From Pogonophryne albipinna (lineage: Eukaryota; Chordata; Actinopteri; Perciformes; Artedidraconidae), in contig CM053256.1 of assembly GCA_028583405.1 (NCBI GenBank), positions 8,138,710-8,202,709 of the forward strand: a stretch of DNA of 64,000 nt, in the 5' to 3' direction. Of this stretch, positions 28,725 through 40,724 are shown piece after piece. The notes beneath the pieces were generated by a model. That model had not been told where the DNA came from. It did not search any database and saw only the letters and a list, made by a program, of their open reading frames with translations. Both the position numbers and the translations under genes were made by a program. How positions within the stretch are numbered: position 1 is the first letter of the stretch; every line of letters begins with the position of its first letter.

Positions 28725-30094
28725 CTTTGAAGAGTCAAAACTGTTCTTGGCTTTGTTTTGTTCATAGTAGTAATGCTCATGTCATTTGCTCACTACTAGT
28801 CTTTTTTTTACCACCAGGTGTGCAAAAACTACAGGTACATTTAATATATATATATATTATATTATTATCGGTTATCGGTATCGGTATCGGTCTTGAGAAG
28901 CAGGAAGTTATCGGTATCGGTTTCAAAAAACACAATACTTATTACCCGTCGGGTCTGAACAGTTCACAAGAGAGCACGCTCGTGAACTGTCAACGGGGGG
29001 GGGGGCGGTGTTATGCCGTGTGTGCATGCACCTCGCGGGAGCGCGCACACCGTCAAGCAAAACCTCCCAGACATGTATTGATCTGTACGGCAAAGTACGG
29101 TTTGGAAACTATATCATTTCCTTTTGGAGGGCATGCATAACACGGCATAACACCAGAGCCTCGCTGCGGGGAAACGTTGGCGCTGTTCCGAGTTTGTTCT
29201 AATCTGTCAAAATGACAGACTGCTTTCAGATTTCTCCGTCATTGTTAAATAAAATATTCGGTTAACGCGACCACTGCTGTCCCAGCAACATCAGTACCAA
29301 GCGAGAGAGTTTTTTTCCAGAGCAGGGGATATTGTAAATGCCCAAACATCCCAGCTTATAAATACCTGGAAATGTGGACATGCTCATATTCCTAAAAACC
29401 TGTCTGATGATGCCGAGTGAGTGACTAGTGAGTTTGAGTTGAGTTACTTGAAAAACTAAAGTGAAACTTGATTTATTTTATTGCAGGGTCTGATTATTAA
29501 ATGTCCTTGTTTATTTGTGAGATGCAGTGGCACAAAGAAAATGCCTACTTTGTTTGGTAGTACTAGTAGGTACAAAAACACTGGTTTTCTTGTTCCAGTC
29601 TGTTACTGTCACTTCGTTTTTTACACTTTAAAATACTGCTATCCTACTAAAATGCTGTACAAATCAGATTTATTATGTAATAAAGAAACGTTTTCCGAGT
29701 AAAAAATGTTTTTATTGAAAAAAAAATTGGAATTATTATTATTTTTCCTTTATTATTCAATATCGCGATAAATACCGTACCGTGGACTTGTTATCGCGAT
29801 ATTATCGTACCGTGAGTTTTTGGTATTGTTACATCCCTACTTATTACCCTTAAAATCAAGGTCTTGTAACGCCTCGCAAAGCTTTAGTGACTCTCAAAAG
29901 GGGTCCTGGGCCTTTGGTTTGGATACATTGCATAACCCATCCAGTGTGTAGGTAACACATTACCAATAAATGTGTCTAAGAAAAGACAGACAGACAGACA
30001 GCTTTCATTTTAGACAGAATAACCTTTTTTGGGGGAGGTTTGTGTGAACCCGTACAGTGTGAGTAAGTGAGTGAGTGAGTGAGTGAGTGTGTGA

Positions 30095-30480
30095 GTGTTT
30101 CTCAATGTCGAGTAAAGCTGATCCAGAGCCACTATTTCAAGCATACTACATCATCGAGTGCCCCCGAAGGACTGTTCCATTGTCCAGCATACTTGGAATT
30201 CTACCGAGCCTGGCGTACTTCATAGCGAGAAACTTCGAGGCTGCACATGTGTAGACTCCGCGGTCTTAAAATCCCCACAATGCTTTGCGCACGGACCAAT
30301 TTCCCCAAATCTGTGGCGGAAAATGTAAGACGGGGCCTCTCATATGACGCACCCCTGAACACTTGCTCGCCTTCCTGGCATACTTTCCGAATGCCAGGAA
30401 GTATTCTTGCCTCGCTTCTGAAGCAAGTGACTCAGAAGACGTGTGCTACCAAGCAAGCGTACTCGACATTGAGAAACACC
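30095..30480. mobile_element. Inverted-repeat MITE, about 385 bp
   Basis: Ends GTGTTTCTCAATGTCGAGTA and TACTCGACATTGAGAAACAC are exact reverse complements. Target duplication not clear; the left end abuts a GAGT tandem tract (30060-30094). The termini share GTTTCTCAAT with the element at 45232-46312. Confidence 0.75.
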
Positions 30481-30482
30481 CA

Positions 30483-31590
30483 ATGAGTGCGTCTCGCAGG
30501 CTGTGTTGACAGACGTTAAGGTGGGAACATGTCAACAGACGAATGGCTCTGCAGTGACAGTTCAGGATGACAGGGAGGTGCCGGTTGAGCAGAAGTATCC
30601 TTCACTTCTCATGGCCAACCTGTCAGTAAAAGCCTTCCTCTCTAAGTCTCGTTTGTTTTTCATGTATTCTATAATGTAATTTTCTGATTCCCCACTTCAT
30701 CGATTTGTGAATGAAATTATAATTATAAAAAAAGAACTTCTAGTCAAGAGTTTGGCAGCAGTGGCTTCACAAATATGTATATAAATTGGGAACAGAAAGC
30801 CTTTTATTCTAACATTCTTTGTGTGTTGTTCTTGAGTGAAAGTAAAGCTTTTTTAATATTCTTGATAAGGTGCGCACCCCGTTTTAAATGTGTTACTGTA
30901 TCCCTGTGTATTATTTGGGAAAGTAATTTGAGAAAAACCAATGCAATCCTCTGAAAAACCAAGAAGTCATAGACAATATGGTAATGACTACCCAAATCTT
31001 AATTCCATATAAACGCCTACATGCTTTTTATCCTTCTTCTGCTCGAATAACATCTATTACAACTTTCCATAGCTCTAGGCCAAGCTTTCCTCTCGTCTCT
31101 TTCTCCTCACTCTCATCTTTCTCTCCCTCTCATCCATACTCATTTACAACTTTGCCATCGCAGTGTTTTATTTTCAAATCAAAGTAATGAAACAGATCTT
31201 CACTGAGGTGATTCCATAACAAGCAAAGGCTGTCATTTGTGCATCATGAAGACAGGCAATGAGTGAAATGAAAAACAGAAGGAGGAAGTGAGCTGAGAGA
31301 CAAATCAAAGAGACACTGGCTGCCTGGCATATTTTTTTCATTTCCAGCTAGATCTATACCTCCTTAAGGAAATATTCTCCCATGAATACACTATTATAAG
31401 TCATCAATCTGTGGTGTTCAGTGGATTGCGGGAGTGTGTTTGTCGTGGAGTGTCGACACATTTACTCTACAATGAATCTCACTGTGTAATGAACAGTCAT
31501 GCAAAATTGTATATCAGGGAAAAGCTATTACTTTCTTATAAATAAAAAAAAAGGCAGCCTCACCGAAGCAGCTCTAAGGTACAGCTCTGC
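30483..31590. other. Intergenic stretch, nothing recognised
   Basis: No exon or known repeat recognised. Confidence 0.45.
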
Positions 31591-31594
31591 TTTG

Positions 31595-33215
31595 GACTAA
31601 CTACTATCATGCTAAAATGCTGATGTATAGCTGTATCTTTACCATGTTCACCATCTTAATTGTGTCTGCATGCTAATATTTGCGAATTATTAACATGGAG
31701 CAAAAAGTAATGCTAAGACTGATGGAACTGAAATTGGTCGGGCAGGTATTGTTGATTAATCAAAGTATAAGAAATGTTGATATTAGGACCTGATGATGGC
31801 ACAATGAAATTCAAGAAACAAGAGCTCTTAGAATTCATGGGAGTGGGAACATGAATGTTTTTACTGAATTCATTTCCACATTGCATCTAGTTGTTGAGAC
31901 TTTAAAGTCAAAACTATGAATATTAATCTTATGATGGAGTTAAAAGAAAAGTCAGGGGATCACAAAAGTCTGTTTAATTCATCCTCAATAAATGTCTGTA
32001 CCAGTGGCGAGCCATGACTTTTATACCTAGGCCCTCTGACCCCCCTTCCCTCGAGAAAAAAAAGAAGAGTTATTACGTCACAGCGTATACTTCAGCGGAA
32101 TATCAAAACAGCGGCCCGGGGTGCAAAACGCATCAATGACAGCGACCCTCTACCACACAAAACAACACCATTTATATAAACACCTATCATGACAGGGCAC
32201 CCACAGCCAAGTAACAATTACAAATGAATTAAGTCGGCACGGCGGCCCGCATTGAAAATGACTTAGGCCTACCTTTGATGATCAAATCACTTAAACACAA
32301 AGTCCATCCTCCTGTCCTTTTGGATGAAGCACTTGATGGCGGGTCATTCAGCTGATCCTTTGCCACTCCAGTTTATCATTGTAACTCAATCTTGAAAATG
32401 ACTCGGTTAATAATTTCGCAACAATGTCCTCACTATCACTGAAGTGAGCCATCATGAACGAACTTATGCTAATTATAAATATATCGATCATAAATCTATC
32501 GATCTATCGAAAATAATAAAAGTAGGGTAGACATGTGGATTTGATCCGGCTGAACAAAACGTGCCTTTATTTAACAGGTTCGTTTTCCACAGACCTTATT
32601 TCAAACTATCTTCCAAAATCCTATGGAGAAATCTCATTGCTCTTTTGTCGAGGCAATCCGAGCGAAGCTTACTTCCGGGTTTTAGGACGCGTCACTGCAC
32701 CACTTGCATAGACCTCACAGTGGGCGGAACTTGTCATAAAGTCCGCGAAAATAAAGCCCGCCCATTTAGAGGGAAGATATGATTGGTCAATTCTACTGTC
32801 ATTTGACATTACTCTCTCGGGCCCTCTCTGAATGCACAGAGGGACCAACAAGCTCTCCCGTCTTCACATAACTCGCAGAGACAGCATTTAACCCTTCACA
32901 TTCCAACAGAAACTGAACAGGCAGATTCGAAGGATTTATTTATTTGGAAATATTATTTTAAATACAATTAAATCAAGTTATTTTGGTAAAACTAATGAAA
33001 AATGTAACAACAACAAAATATTAAAAAATATATTTAAAAAAAAACTTTTTTTTTATGTTTTAAAATATTATTTTTTTGAATATCTTAGTCCCTCACAGAG
33101 GGCCTTGAGGGCCCTGACGGCTCGCCACTGGTCTGTACAAAAAAATAGTATAAGTGGTCGACCAACAGTCCAGAGACAGACATTGCCTTCCATAGAGCCA
33201 TGATGCATTCATGTC
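31595..33215 (+). repeat. Dispersed fish repeat split by a hAT insertion
   Basis: Words TTTACCATGTTCACCATCTT, ACCTGATGATGGCAC, AAGTCAGGGGATCAC and AATTCATCCTCAATAAATGT before 31994, and GTCCAGAGACAGACATTGCC, TTCCATAGAGCCATG after 33139, are consecutive parts of a common fish repeat. A reversed copy lies at 48414-48550. Confidence 0.7.
32002..33130. mobile_element. hAT element with CAGTGGCGAGCC termini, 1129 bp
   Basis: TIR CAGTGGCGAGCC at both ends; target duplication GTCTGTAC at 31994-32001 and 33131-33138. Contains at 32460-32700 a segment related, in the opposite direction, to 49190-49440. No transposase. Confidence 0.95.
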
Positions 33216-33219
33216 TAAG

Positions 33220-34050
33220 GAAAAAAAAAATACTTCTCTGATGAATACATACAGACTCAGAAATGTAGGTTAAAGCTCCAAACCCTTCCCTGAAGAGTTT
33301 GTTTCTTTAGGCGAGAGAACTGAATACAGCGTGGTTTTTTTTCTTCTTTAAGCCGCATTAGTTCAAATCAAGTCATTGGAAATAACAAATGGTGCCATTA
33401 AATTCATTAGCGGACATTTCTGTGAATTACCAGAAGTTACACGGGGGGGAATGGAGCCCAAGCGCTCCTGTGAGCCTCTGTTACTGTGGGCCGCTGCTTT
33501 GTGCTGTCGTGTCTCTCTGCCTTACAGGCCTATTATAGAGACATCAGGGGAGTAACAGAGGCCGACAGAGACAAACAGGTCACCCTTACCTGGGCTGCAG
33601 GATAAACGATTTCCCCTCCACCACGGCTCTACCTCCCTTATTTTCTCTTCCTTTCCATCTTCATCCCTCCACTCCTCCATCAGCCCTTCTCTCCTCTTTT
33701 CTACCTGTCTGCCATCTGACTGCTTCTCTCCATCCTCTGTCCCCTTTTCTGCCCCCCCCCACTCCTCATCTCCGCGCCCCATCCTCCCTTCCTCGACACA
33801 ACAGAATTAATATTAAAAAGGTGGCTGTGTGTGTCTGTGTAGTTAGAGGGGAGGGTGATTAGGAGGACAGCGTGTACAATGACCTTACTCGCAAATTGTA
33901 GCCTTGCGTACATCAAGCATGTCCTTGTTGAAACACCCTAACAGCTCAAGACAACAACGCAGCATAAACAAACACACACACACTCATGGACACACTAACA
34001 GGTCTACTGGCAGTTCCTCAGTCTCTGCAGCAGTGCTTTATGCTCATTGT
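33220..34050. other. Intergenic stretch, pyrimidine-rich in part
   Basis: Nothing coding recognised. 33640-33790 is a CT-rich tract. Confidence 0.45.
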
Positions 34051-34145
34051 TAATAATAATAATAATAATACATTACATTTATAAAGCGCTTTTCCTGGTG
34101 CTCAAAGCGCTTAACCCATTATTAAATCACTCTGGTTGCTTTGTA
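34050..34145. repeat. (AAT)n followed by a short dispersed repeat
   Basis: AATAATAAT run at 34051-34070, then ATTTATAAAGCGCTTTTCC and CTCAAAGCGCTTAAC, a short motif common in fish intergenic repeats. Confidence 0.5.
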
Positions 34146-34401
34146 GCCAAGTGTTGCAGCCAAGTATAACAGTTTTTTTAGGTCTGACACCTCAGTCAGG
34201 TGGAATAAGGAGGAAGAATATGACCGCAGCCTGTTCCTCTTTAACTGTCATGGAAAGGGACAAATGATGTCAGAGTCGGTTGCCATTGCTTTAAAGATGC
34301 ACATGTCCTTTTAAAAAGCCCTGCAGCTCTGGCATTTAACATTAACACAAGACAGGTGCTGTCATGCATCCAGCTCTGTGTCACCGACGAGGTCTTGCGT
34401 A

Positions 34402-34405
<4 letters not shown>

Positions 34406-34490
<85 letters not shown>
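34406..34490. repeat. (GT)n microsatellite
   Basis: About 42 uninterrupted GT units. It opens long spurious Cys-Val reading frames that should not be annotated. Confidence 0.97.
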
Positions 34491-34492
<2 letters not shown>

Positions 34493-34499
34493 ATGGCAT

Positions 34500-35960
34500 A
34501 AATCATTGGAGCCAAGCAGGAGGCTGGTGCTGCTTTCTCCATCTGTCTCTGTCTGCAGGGGTGAGGTATTTTTTACTCTGATGATGGGGCGAAAGGGGGG
34601 AGGCGAGAAAAAGTGAGCCATGCTCGAGCTGTGTGGGACGGACATAAAAATAAATGCTGTGGTATCGAAGGGCAGTGGGCAGCGTGTGCATCATGTGAGC
34701 ATGCGGAGACTTGGGGGGGAAGGGATGCGTCAAAGCCTTCAGTTCACATAATCTGCACCTCTGCAGGGCCTGTTACTCACCACCTAAGATCTGCTTCTGT
34801 GAAATAGACTCTGTTATCCAGTGTTGAGGAATAATGCTGCCCATATAATGTCTCTGCATGCAGTCAGTCCTCCCCCTCCTGCAGACTGCTGACTGGATAC
34901 CAATGAATGAAAGAATGCACCAAAAGCCAGAAACTCAATATCTGCTTGGTCCTGGTTATCTTTTTTTGAGTTAGTAATATGAGGACCATGCATGGACTAC
35001 ATTTTTGTTCCATCTACATGCAACATGATTCTTAAGCCTAGGAACTGGCTTCAATTATGGGAGAGCCACTAGCTGTCCACTGGTTACCTTGCTTCCATCA
35101 ATCCTTCTCACAGGCTAATCTAAAGCAGAACAGCTCCCTAACAAATGTATTAAGTACTTACTCATCAGGTTGTCACAGCCTCCAACCACAAAACTCAGTA
35201 GTTACTACATTGAGCTTGTTCCGCCAAAATGTCCTTAAGCAATGCAACGAATACCTACATCATTGCGTGCAGTCTGTTGTACCTGTAGAGAGGCAGCAAT
35301 CGGTCAGAGAATTTACAAAATGTACCAAACCCACAATACAACTTTGACAGCAGAGAAACCACTGGATGCTTTGCCCCGTCGAGCAGCCTCTGCTCCAGAT
35401 ATACCCACAAGAAACTGACGGAGCTTAGTGGAAAAACAATTCAAAAGCTGGAATAGGTTTTGAGCCCTCCCATTTATGACTTGTGTTGCATCCCTCATCC
35501 CTCCTATCAATTTGGATTAGAGAGTTTTCTAATAGACTGAAAGACGAAGACAGTCACGAAGAGAGTGTTGGCATATATGGGTCGTCCATTGAAGGAGAGG
35601 TGGTCATGCTCTGTTGGCTTGGTTGTTAAGGTAGGGGGAGCAGAATCTCTCCTGACAGACAACCAGTAGCTTTCCACAGAGCAAGATTTGGTTCTGGGTT
35701 TTGAGATTAGCTCAAGCATGGCAATCTCTCCCTGGAAGCATTCTGAAGGGTTTAAAGAGGCAGCCATAGATCAGCGTCACAACTGTGCAACAGAAAGAGC
35801 CGTGCCAGGGTATTTCTGCACAAACACTGAATTGGCAAGCGAACGTTGCATAGTAACAATGTTGTATGATTGTTTCTGCATGGCCATGTATTCTGGTGTA
35901 AAAGGGGTTGGGGAAATACTTTGATCAATGATACAGTTATATACAGTTAAGAAGCTACAA
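34500..35960. other. Intergenic stretch, nothing recognised
   Basis: Open frames on both strands at 35057-35767 have no motif known to me and no splice-site support. Confidence 0.45.
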
Positions 35961-35969
35961 ACATCCTCT

Positions 35970-36303
35970 GATAGCTTAGCTCACCATCTGGAAACCTGTG
36001 AAAAAATCTTGTTTGTTTAAATTTCAGTTTAAAATGACAATGTTTGGTTTGTCCGGGTGTTTTCTGTATTTAATATGTTTAAACTTACAAATTAAACAAA
36101 TAAGATACAGTGTGTTTTTCTGTAGGTTATCGTTACAGAGCCAAGTTAGCAGGTTTCTCAGTTTCCAACTCAATAAAGTTAAGTAAACTGGCTACAATCT
36201 GTAGCCTTAGAGTCAAAGCACAGATATGCGTGTGGTATCGATCTGCTCATCCAACTCTCGCCAAGAAAAAACACATTTTCCAAAATGTTTAAATATTCCT
36301 TTA
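35970..36303. repeat. Copy of the 6170-6800 repeat family
   Basis: ACTGGCTACAATCTGTAGCC, CATCCAACTCTCG and CATTTTCCAAAATGTTTAAA near the right end match the family's usual order. Confidence 0.55.
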
Positions 36304-36304
36304 A

Positions 36305-39300
36305 GAGTACTGATGATATGACTTGGAAGTATTGGCATACCTTGAGCCCGCACATAGATTATGATATACAGTACATGTATACATGTTTGCACTGACATAA
36401 CTCACAAATGTGCCGAGGTCATTGACATCTGTGTGAGCCCATGTTCATATTAAGCGCAGAAGGAATAGGAATGCAGGGTGTATTTAATCCCTACGGTATT
36501 CCTACAGTGTGTATGACCTTGGAGAGATGCGAGCCCTTATCCTCATTAACATGGCAGAAACATGGCCGCAGGGTGAACACACCTACAAGCTAATTGAGTA
36601 GGCATCACTCGTACATGCACACACACTCAGGCGAGCAGACAGGCATGCACAAACCCAGAGCATCTATTTTTCATTATTACAATGCTATCAGCTGGAGGCA
36701 AGGTTGTATAATGCTGCAGCTGTGCAGACGCTGAGTGTGGTAGGTGGGCTGTCATTGACACTCGGGATCAAACATGAGTCGTTACTAAAAAGTACAGAAA
36801 ACACCCAGCGGGGAGCAGAAAAAGGAACAGTGAGAAGTGTACTCCGGTGCATAACCTGCGCAGCAACTCAGCAGTGTCCTCTGCAGGCACAAATACACAC
36901 GCATAAATACACTCCAATGAAACACAAAGAAGAATGCTTGTGGCACATGCTTTGTTTTATCTGATTTGGCTGTGATATTGCTTCTACAAGACAATAACTC
37001 TCAAGAGGATGAATGTCCAGGTGCAGGCAGTTGAGGAAAGTGCACAGCTGGGATCAGACCGGTTTATGTTGTGTCCTGTACAATATCCTGTCCTGGGAAA
37101 TGTCAAGTCTTGTCCTGTTTGGAGAGATCTATGTTTTATCAGTTGACAGGTTAAGTGATGTTTTCTTTATGTTCTGACATATTCATCAACTTAAAAAGAA
37201 AAACAGGTCTAATTTGCCTCGAAACTTCTAAAATGTGAAGTTTGCAAAACAGAAAACTTGTGCTAAATGTACAAACAGATGTGACCTCTCAAGAATGTCC
37301 AAACAATACTGCACCTTTGAGTGTTCGACATTCATTGAGAGACATGACACAATATGATGTTATCTTTCGTCCAATAGCCAAACTCATGTGCCAATAAAAC
37401 CATCAAATAGCATTTGCTACTTAGATTTTCAAGAATTGGAGCAAGTACTGATGAAGTTTCAAACTTCTTTAAATGTCCTGTATATCACAATAACATCCAG
37501 CTCCCTGCAGTAGGGAGGGACGGGACATTTCTTGTCATTAATGAAAATACAGGTTTATTTTTAACATGACTAAATATTTTTATAATGGTAACATTACTGC
37601 GTCATACCATAACACACAGCAAGAGCAAGCATGGCTGAATTGAAAGCAAATTGCCAGCAGCTCCACAGAGACACACATAGACACACTAACGGAGACACAC
37701 ACACACCTCCAAGGGAAAGTTCGGTATGAACGCTCCATGTGATTTTTGATGGGATTTCTGATGATTTGTGTTGCATCTTTGCCCTTTATTTTTGAAATTT
37801 CTCATCTTTCTGTCATTTCGCTCTTTGACCTTCTTTCTCACAGGTTTAAAATAAAAAATGTTCCCATGATTTGAACAGCATTTAAATTCTAATCACAAAA
37901 AAGTGCAAGTTGTAACAGTACCTTGTTGGAGGGCTGTTTAAGATTTCATTAGCTTCTGTGAGGGATTATGGTCTCCAAATACAGAGTCCTGGGATGTACA
38001 CGACTGCATACAGTATGGGAATCATTGTGGTGATATTCTTTGCACTGACCTTTCAGCTTATTGACACAATTTGCTACTCCCCAAACACCGCCACCATAGA
38101 GGAATTGTCCAATCGTAGCTCTGTAACCGTGACAAGGCGCAGCAGTCCTGACATGCTTTAGATTTCTCCACATATCGACAAGATCAATAAAATGAAAACG
38201 TAAGTGTAAAAAAAATGTAATAACCCAAACTCCGTTACAAAATGTTGCTTAATTGCCTTCAAGCAAAGTTTAATTAAATGCTGCAAAAGATAACTTGTTA
38301 CCTATGCTCTCACCGTGTGGACACAGACTGCTGAGTTTCCCTGCTGTTGGTTGAGTTTATTAAGTCCCATTCTGCCCTTTATACCTGTAATTTAGTGCAT
38401 ACATCCAGAGGAAGCATCTTACATTACAGTGTCTGATGTAATATAAGGGCCAAACGTAAGAATTCCATACTAAATTGCTAGAGTAGTAACCTTTTTAAAA
38501 AAAAAAGGCAGAGGAACTGCCTATAGCTGCCAAAAAATCTGCGGGATATCTGTTGCTGTTTAGCTATTTTACTGGAGCACATATGGCCTATGATAAAAAC
38601 CATACTCATCCACATTGGAGAATGAAGTTCAGTGAGCAAATTGAATGCAGACCTTGAGACGATCACCACCAACAACATATTCCGACCCAAAAAAATCAGA
38701 CCAGACAATTGTCCCAGTAGGAAAGGGAGGAGAGCCGGGATGCTAGCTTGGCTAACCCAGCTAGGGCCTAAGGCTATTCCACCGCCACTCAACATAATAT
38801 GGATGAAAAAGACTCTGACTAACCCTCTAACTCTATCTCCATCAAATTAACATACAACTGCTTTACTATTGGTTGTCATTGGGGCAATTTCCTAAAAAGA
38901 ATAATTTCAGAATACATTTCATATTCAAATATTCTGGAGATCCATGAGAGCTTTTTAGTCTTTTATATTCTAATAACCCACTATAATGGAAAATACTGTC
39001 TATATTTATCCCTTGCTACGCCTACAGCATGCTAGTAAGATTCTTAAGATAGGGATGCTTACCTACCCACTGGGTTAATTTTTTTGTTGGTACAAGGAAA
39101 TAAGTGCACTGCACACTGGAGTCATTTTGGGCTGATAATATGAGGCACTGTAGCAGTACATGATGAAAACAAAGCTACAAATCTGCCACATGTTCCTCAG
39201 AAAATCGTGACCAGAGTTCAGCTAAACACGAGAGAGTACCCTTGACATATTGTATGTAGAAATAAAAACATAGAATTCATAGCATTACATGCTGCATTTT

Positions 39301-40600
39301 CAGGAACTTCACTTTATGTATCAATATTGAGGTAGAGCGCTAGTCTATATGAAGTCTTTATGATGCCTTCATGAAGTCTTGGGATTAAAGTTGGAAACTT
39401 CAAACTATTTTGAGGTAACACTAACAGAACAAAAATACAGTTCAGATAAGAAAAGTGTAAAGTTGGTTAAGCTTTCATCCCACAGGGAAAGGCACCTCAA
39501 CGACTGACTGTCAAGAAGCTAGGTTGGAGTTGTTAAGGCTCCTGCAATTGTGGCAAAGGTCAGTGAAGCAACAGCACATCAGAAACATGTCCACCCGCCT
39601 GCTTTGTGACTGCACAGTGCCTAATAATGCCACAATGGGTTAGCCTTGAAATTAGTCTCTTTTCTCCCTGCATCCTTTTTTCCCAAACTAAAAAAGAGGA
39701 AAAACATCTGTGGTACAGAAAGACTGTTTAGCCAAGCCTTGTTTTGGTGCTAATTAGTCCAATTAGCCTTCCCCATCTCACACAGTTTTAAACAAAGATG
39801 AGCAGCAGCTCCACTCAGCTTAACCAGCCCTGCAGTTTGATGTGTGGTAGCGCCGGAAAGCTGCAGAAGCCTCTAGTTACAGACACAGACGCAGGCTACT
39901 TTAAACATTTTCAGGGCATCCTTTCTTCACAGGATAAGCTGCACCTTGCCATGTCGTTTAAAACAGTCTTCGGATGTCCCTTTAGCAAGATTTTAGCACA
40001 GAAACATGGTTTTGAGTCAAAATGCAGTCAGGAGGTAAAATTCCCACAGCCGTAATTTCATGATTAGCAATGCTGAAGGGCAACTTCCATATTGGTCGCG
40101 TGCATTGGGGGATAACAGATTTCATGAGGAGGAGTAAATGAACGCGTTACAGTTGAATAGAGAACTACAAGGAAATTAGTTATTCTGCACATCAGATGAA
40201 TAATTAATCATTCTTCAACAACAGCCTCTTTACAGAAGCTGTTTGTTATCATGAATCAACCCCCATCTTCTCTCAATTATTTCTCCTTTATAAAACACAA
40301 ATTAAACAAATCACTCTACCTTCTAATGGACAAGAGAAAAACAAGAGAGAACATTTTAATTTTTCAAATACCTCCTCCTTGAGGCAGAGCAGCAGTAATA
40401 ATTCACTGGATTCCGCAGCAGAAAACATTTCTATAGTGGTTTCAATTAATCCTCTTGTTTTGTATCTCAAGAGGAAATGATATATTTAGATGTTGTTGTT
40501 TTTTCTTTCACAGACTTGTAGAAGCAGTAAGATGGTCAATATAAAATGTACAACACCCTATTTGCAAATGCAATCTCCAAATGTAAAAAGCTAACGTTAG
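36305..40600. other. Intergenic stretch with one possible LINE scrap
   Basis: Mostly featureless AT-rich DNA. At 38632-38800 a frame reads LETITTNNIFRPKKIRPDNC, then GRRAGMLAWLTQLG, which resembles the linker before the endonuclease in fish LINE proteins; weak. No host exon recognised. Confidence 0.35.
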
Positions 40601-40724
40601 GCTATAATTGAACCAGTGTTTCCGCCAGACCAGGGCTGAGAGGCCATCCACCCCAAGAGCGGGGGGGGGGACTTGAATTTTGAATTGAGCCGTCCCTTTA
40701 GATACTATCAATGGATGTATAATA

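Larger units (their letters stand above)
26699..28937 (+). mobile_element. hAT element with BED finger, third shell
   Basis: Left end TAGTGGTGCACGATAATTAT with ATCGG repeats; right end has TTATCGGTATCGG repeats and stops at ...AACACAATA. Target duplication CTTATTAC at 26691-26698 and 28938-28945. Carries the start of a transposase gene interrupted by the innermost element. Confidence 0.85.
26619..29276. mobile_element. hAT-like element, second shell of the nest
   Basis: Left end CTGAGGTGGCGTTAGAC, right end ...GGTTAACGCGACCACTG (imperfect inverted pair); both carry a TGTCAnnnTGACA-type block further in. Target duplication CTGTCCCA at 26611-26618 and 29277-29284. Own sequence is 26619-26690 and 28946-29276. 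Confidence 0.85.
25553..29839. mobile_element. hAT element, outermost shell of a nest
   Basis: TIR TAGGGATGTAACGATA and right end ...TTGTTACATCCCTA; target duplication CTTATTAC at 25545-25552 and 29840-29847. Subterminal ATATCGCGGTA / TATCGCGATATTATCG words at both ends. Its own sequence is 25553-25848, 26464-26610 and 29285-29839; the rest is later insertions. No transposase remains. Confidence 0.93.

Noticed and set aside
33526..33576. Exon-like segment reading AYYRDIRGVTEADRDKQ after a TTACAG acceptor
   Set aside because: The donor would be GTCACC, there is no neighbouring exon to join and no family match.
35057..35767. Open frames on both strands, considered as a gene or retroelement
   Set aside because: No recognisable motif, no splice sites supporting them and no repeat structure.
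37949..38173. Small frame with a hydrophobic stretch (MGIIVVIFFALTF)
   Set aside because: Single short frame, no promoter, splice or homology support.
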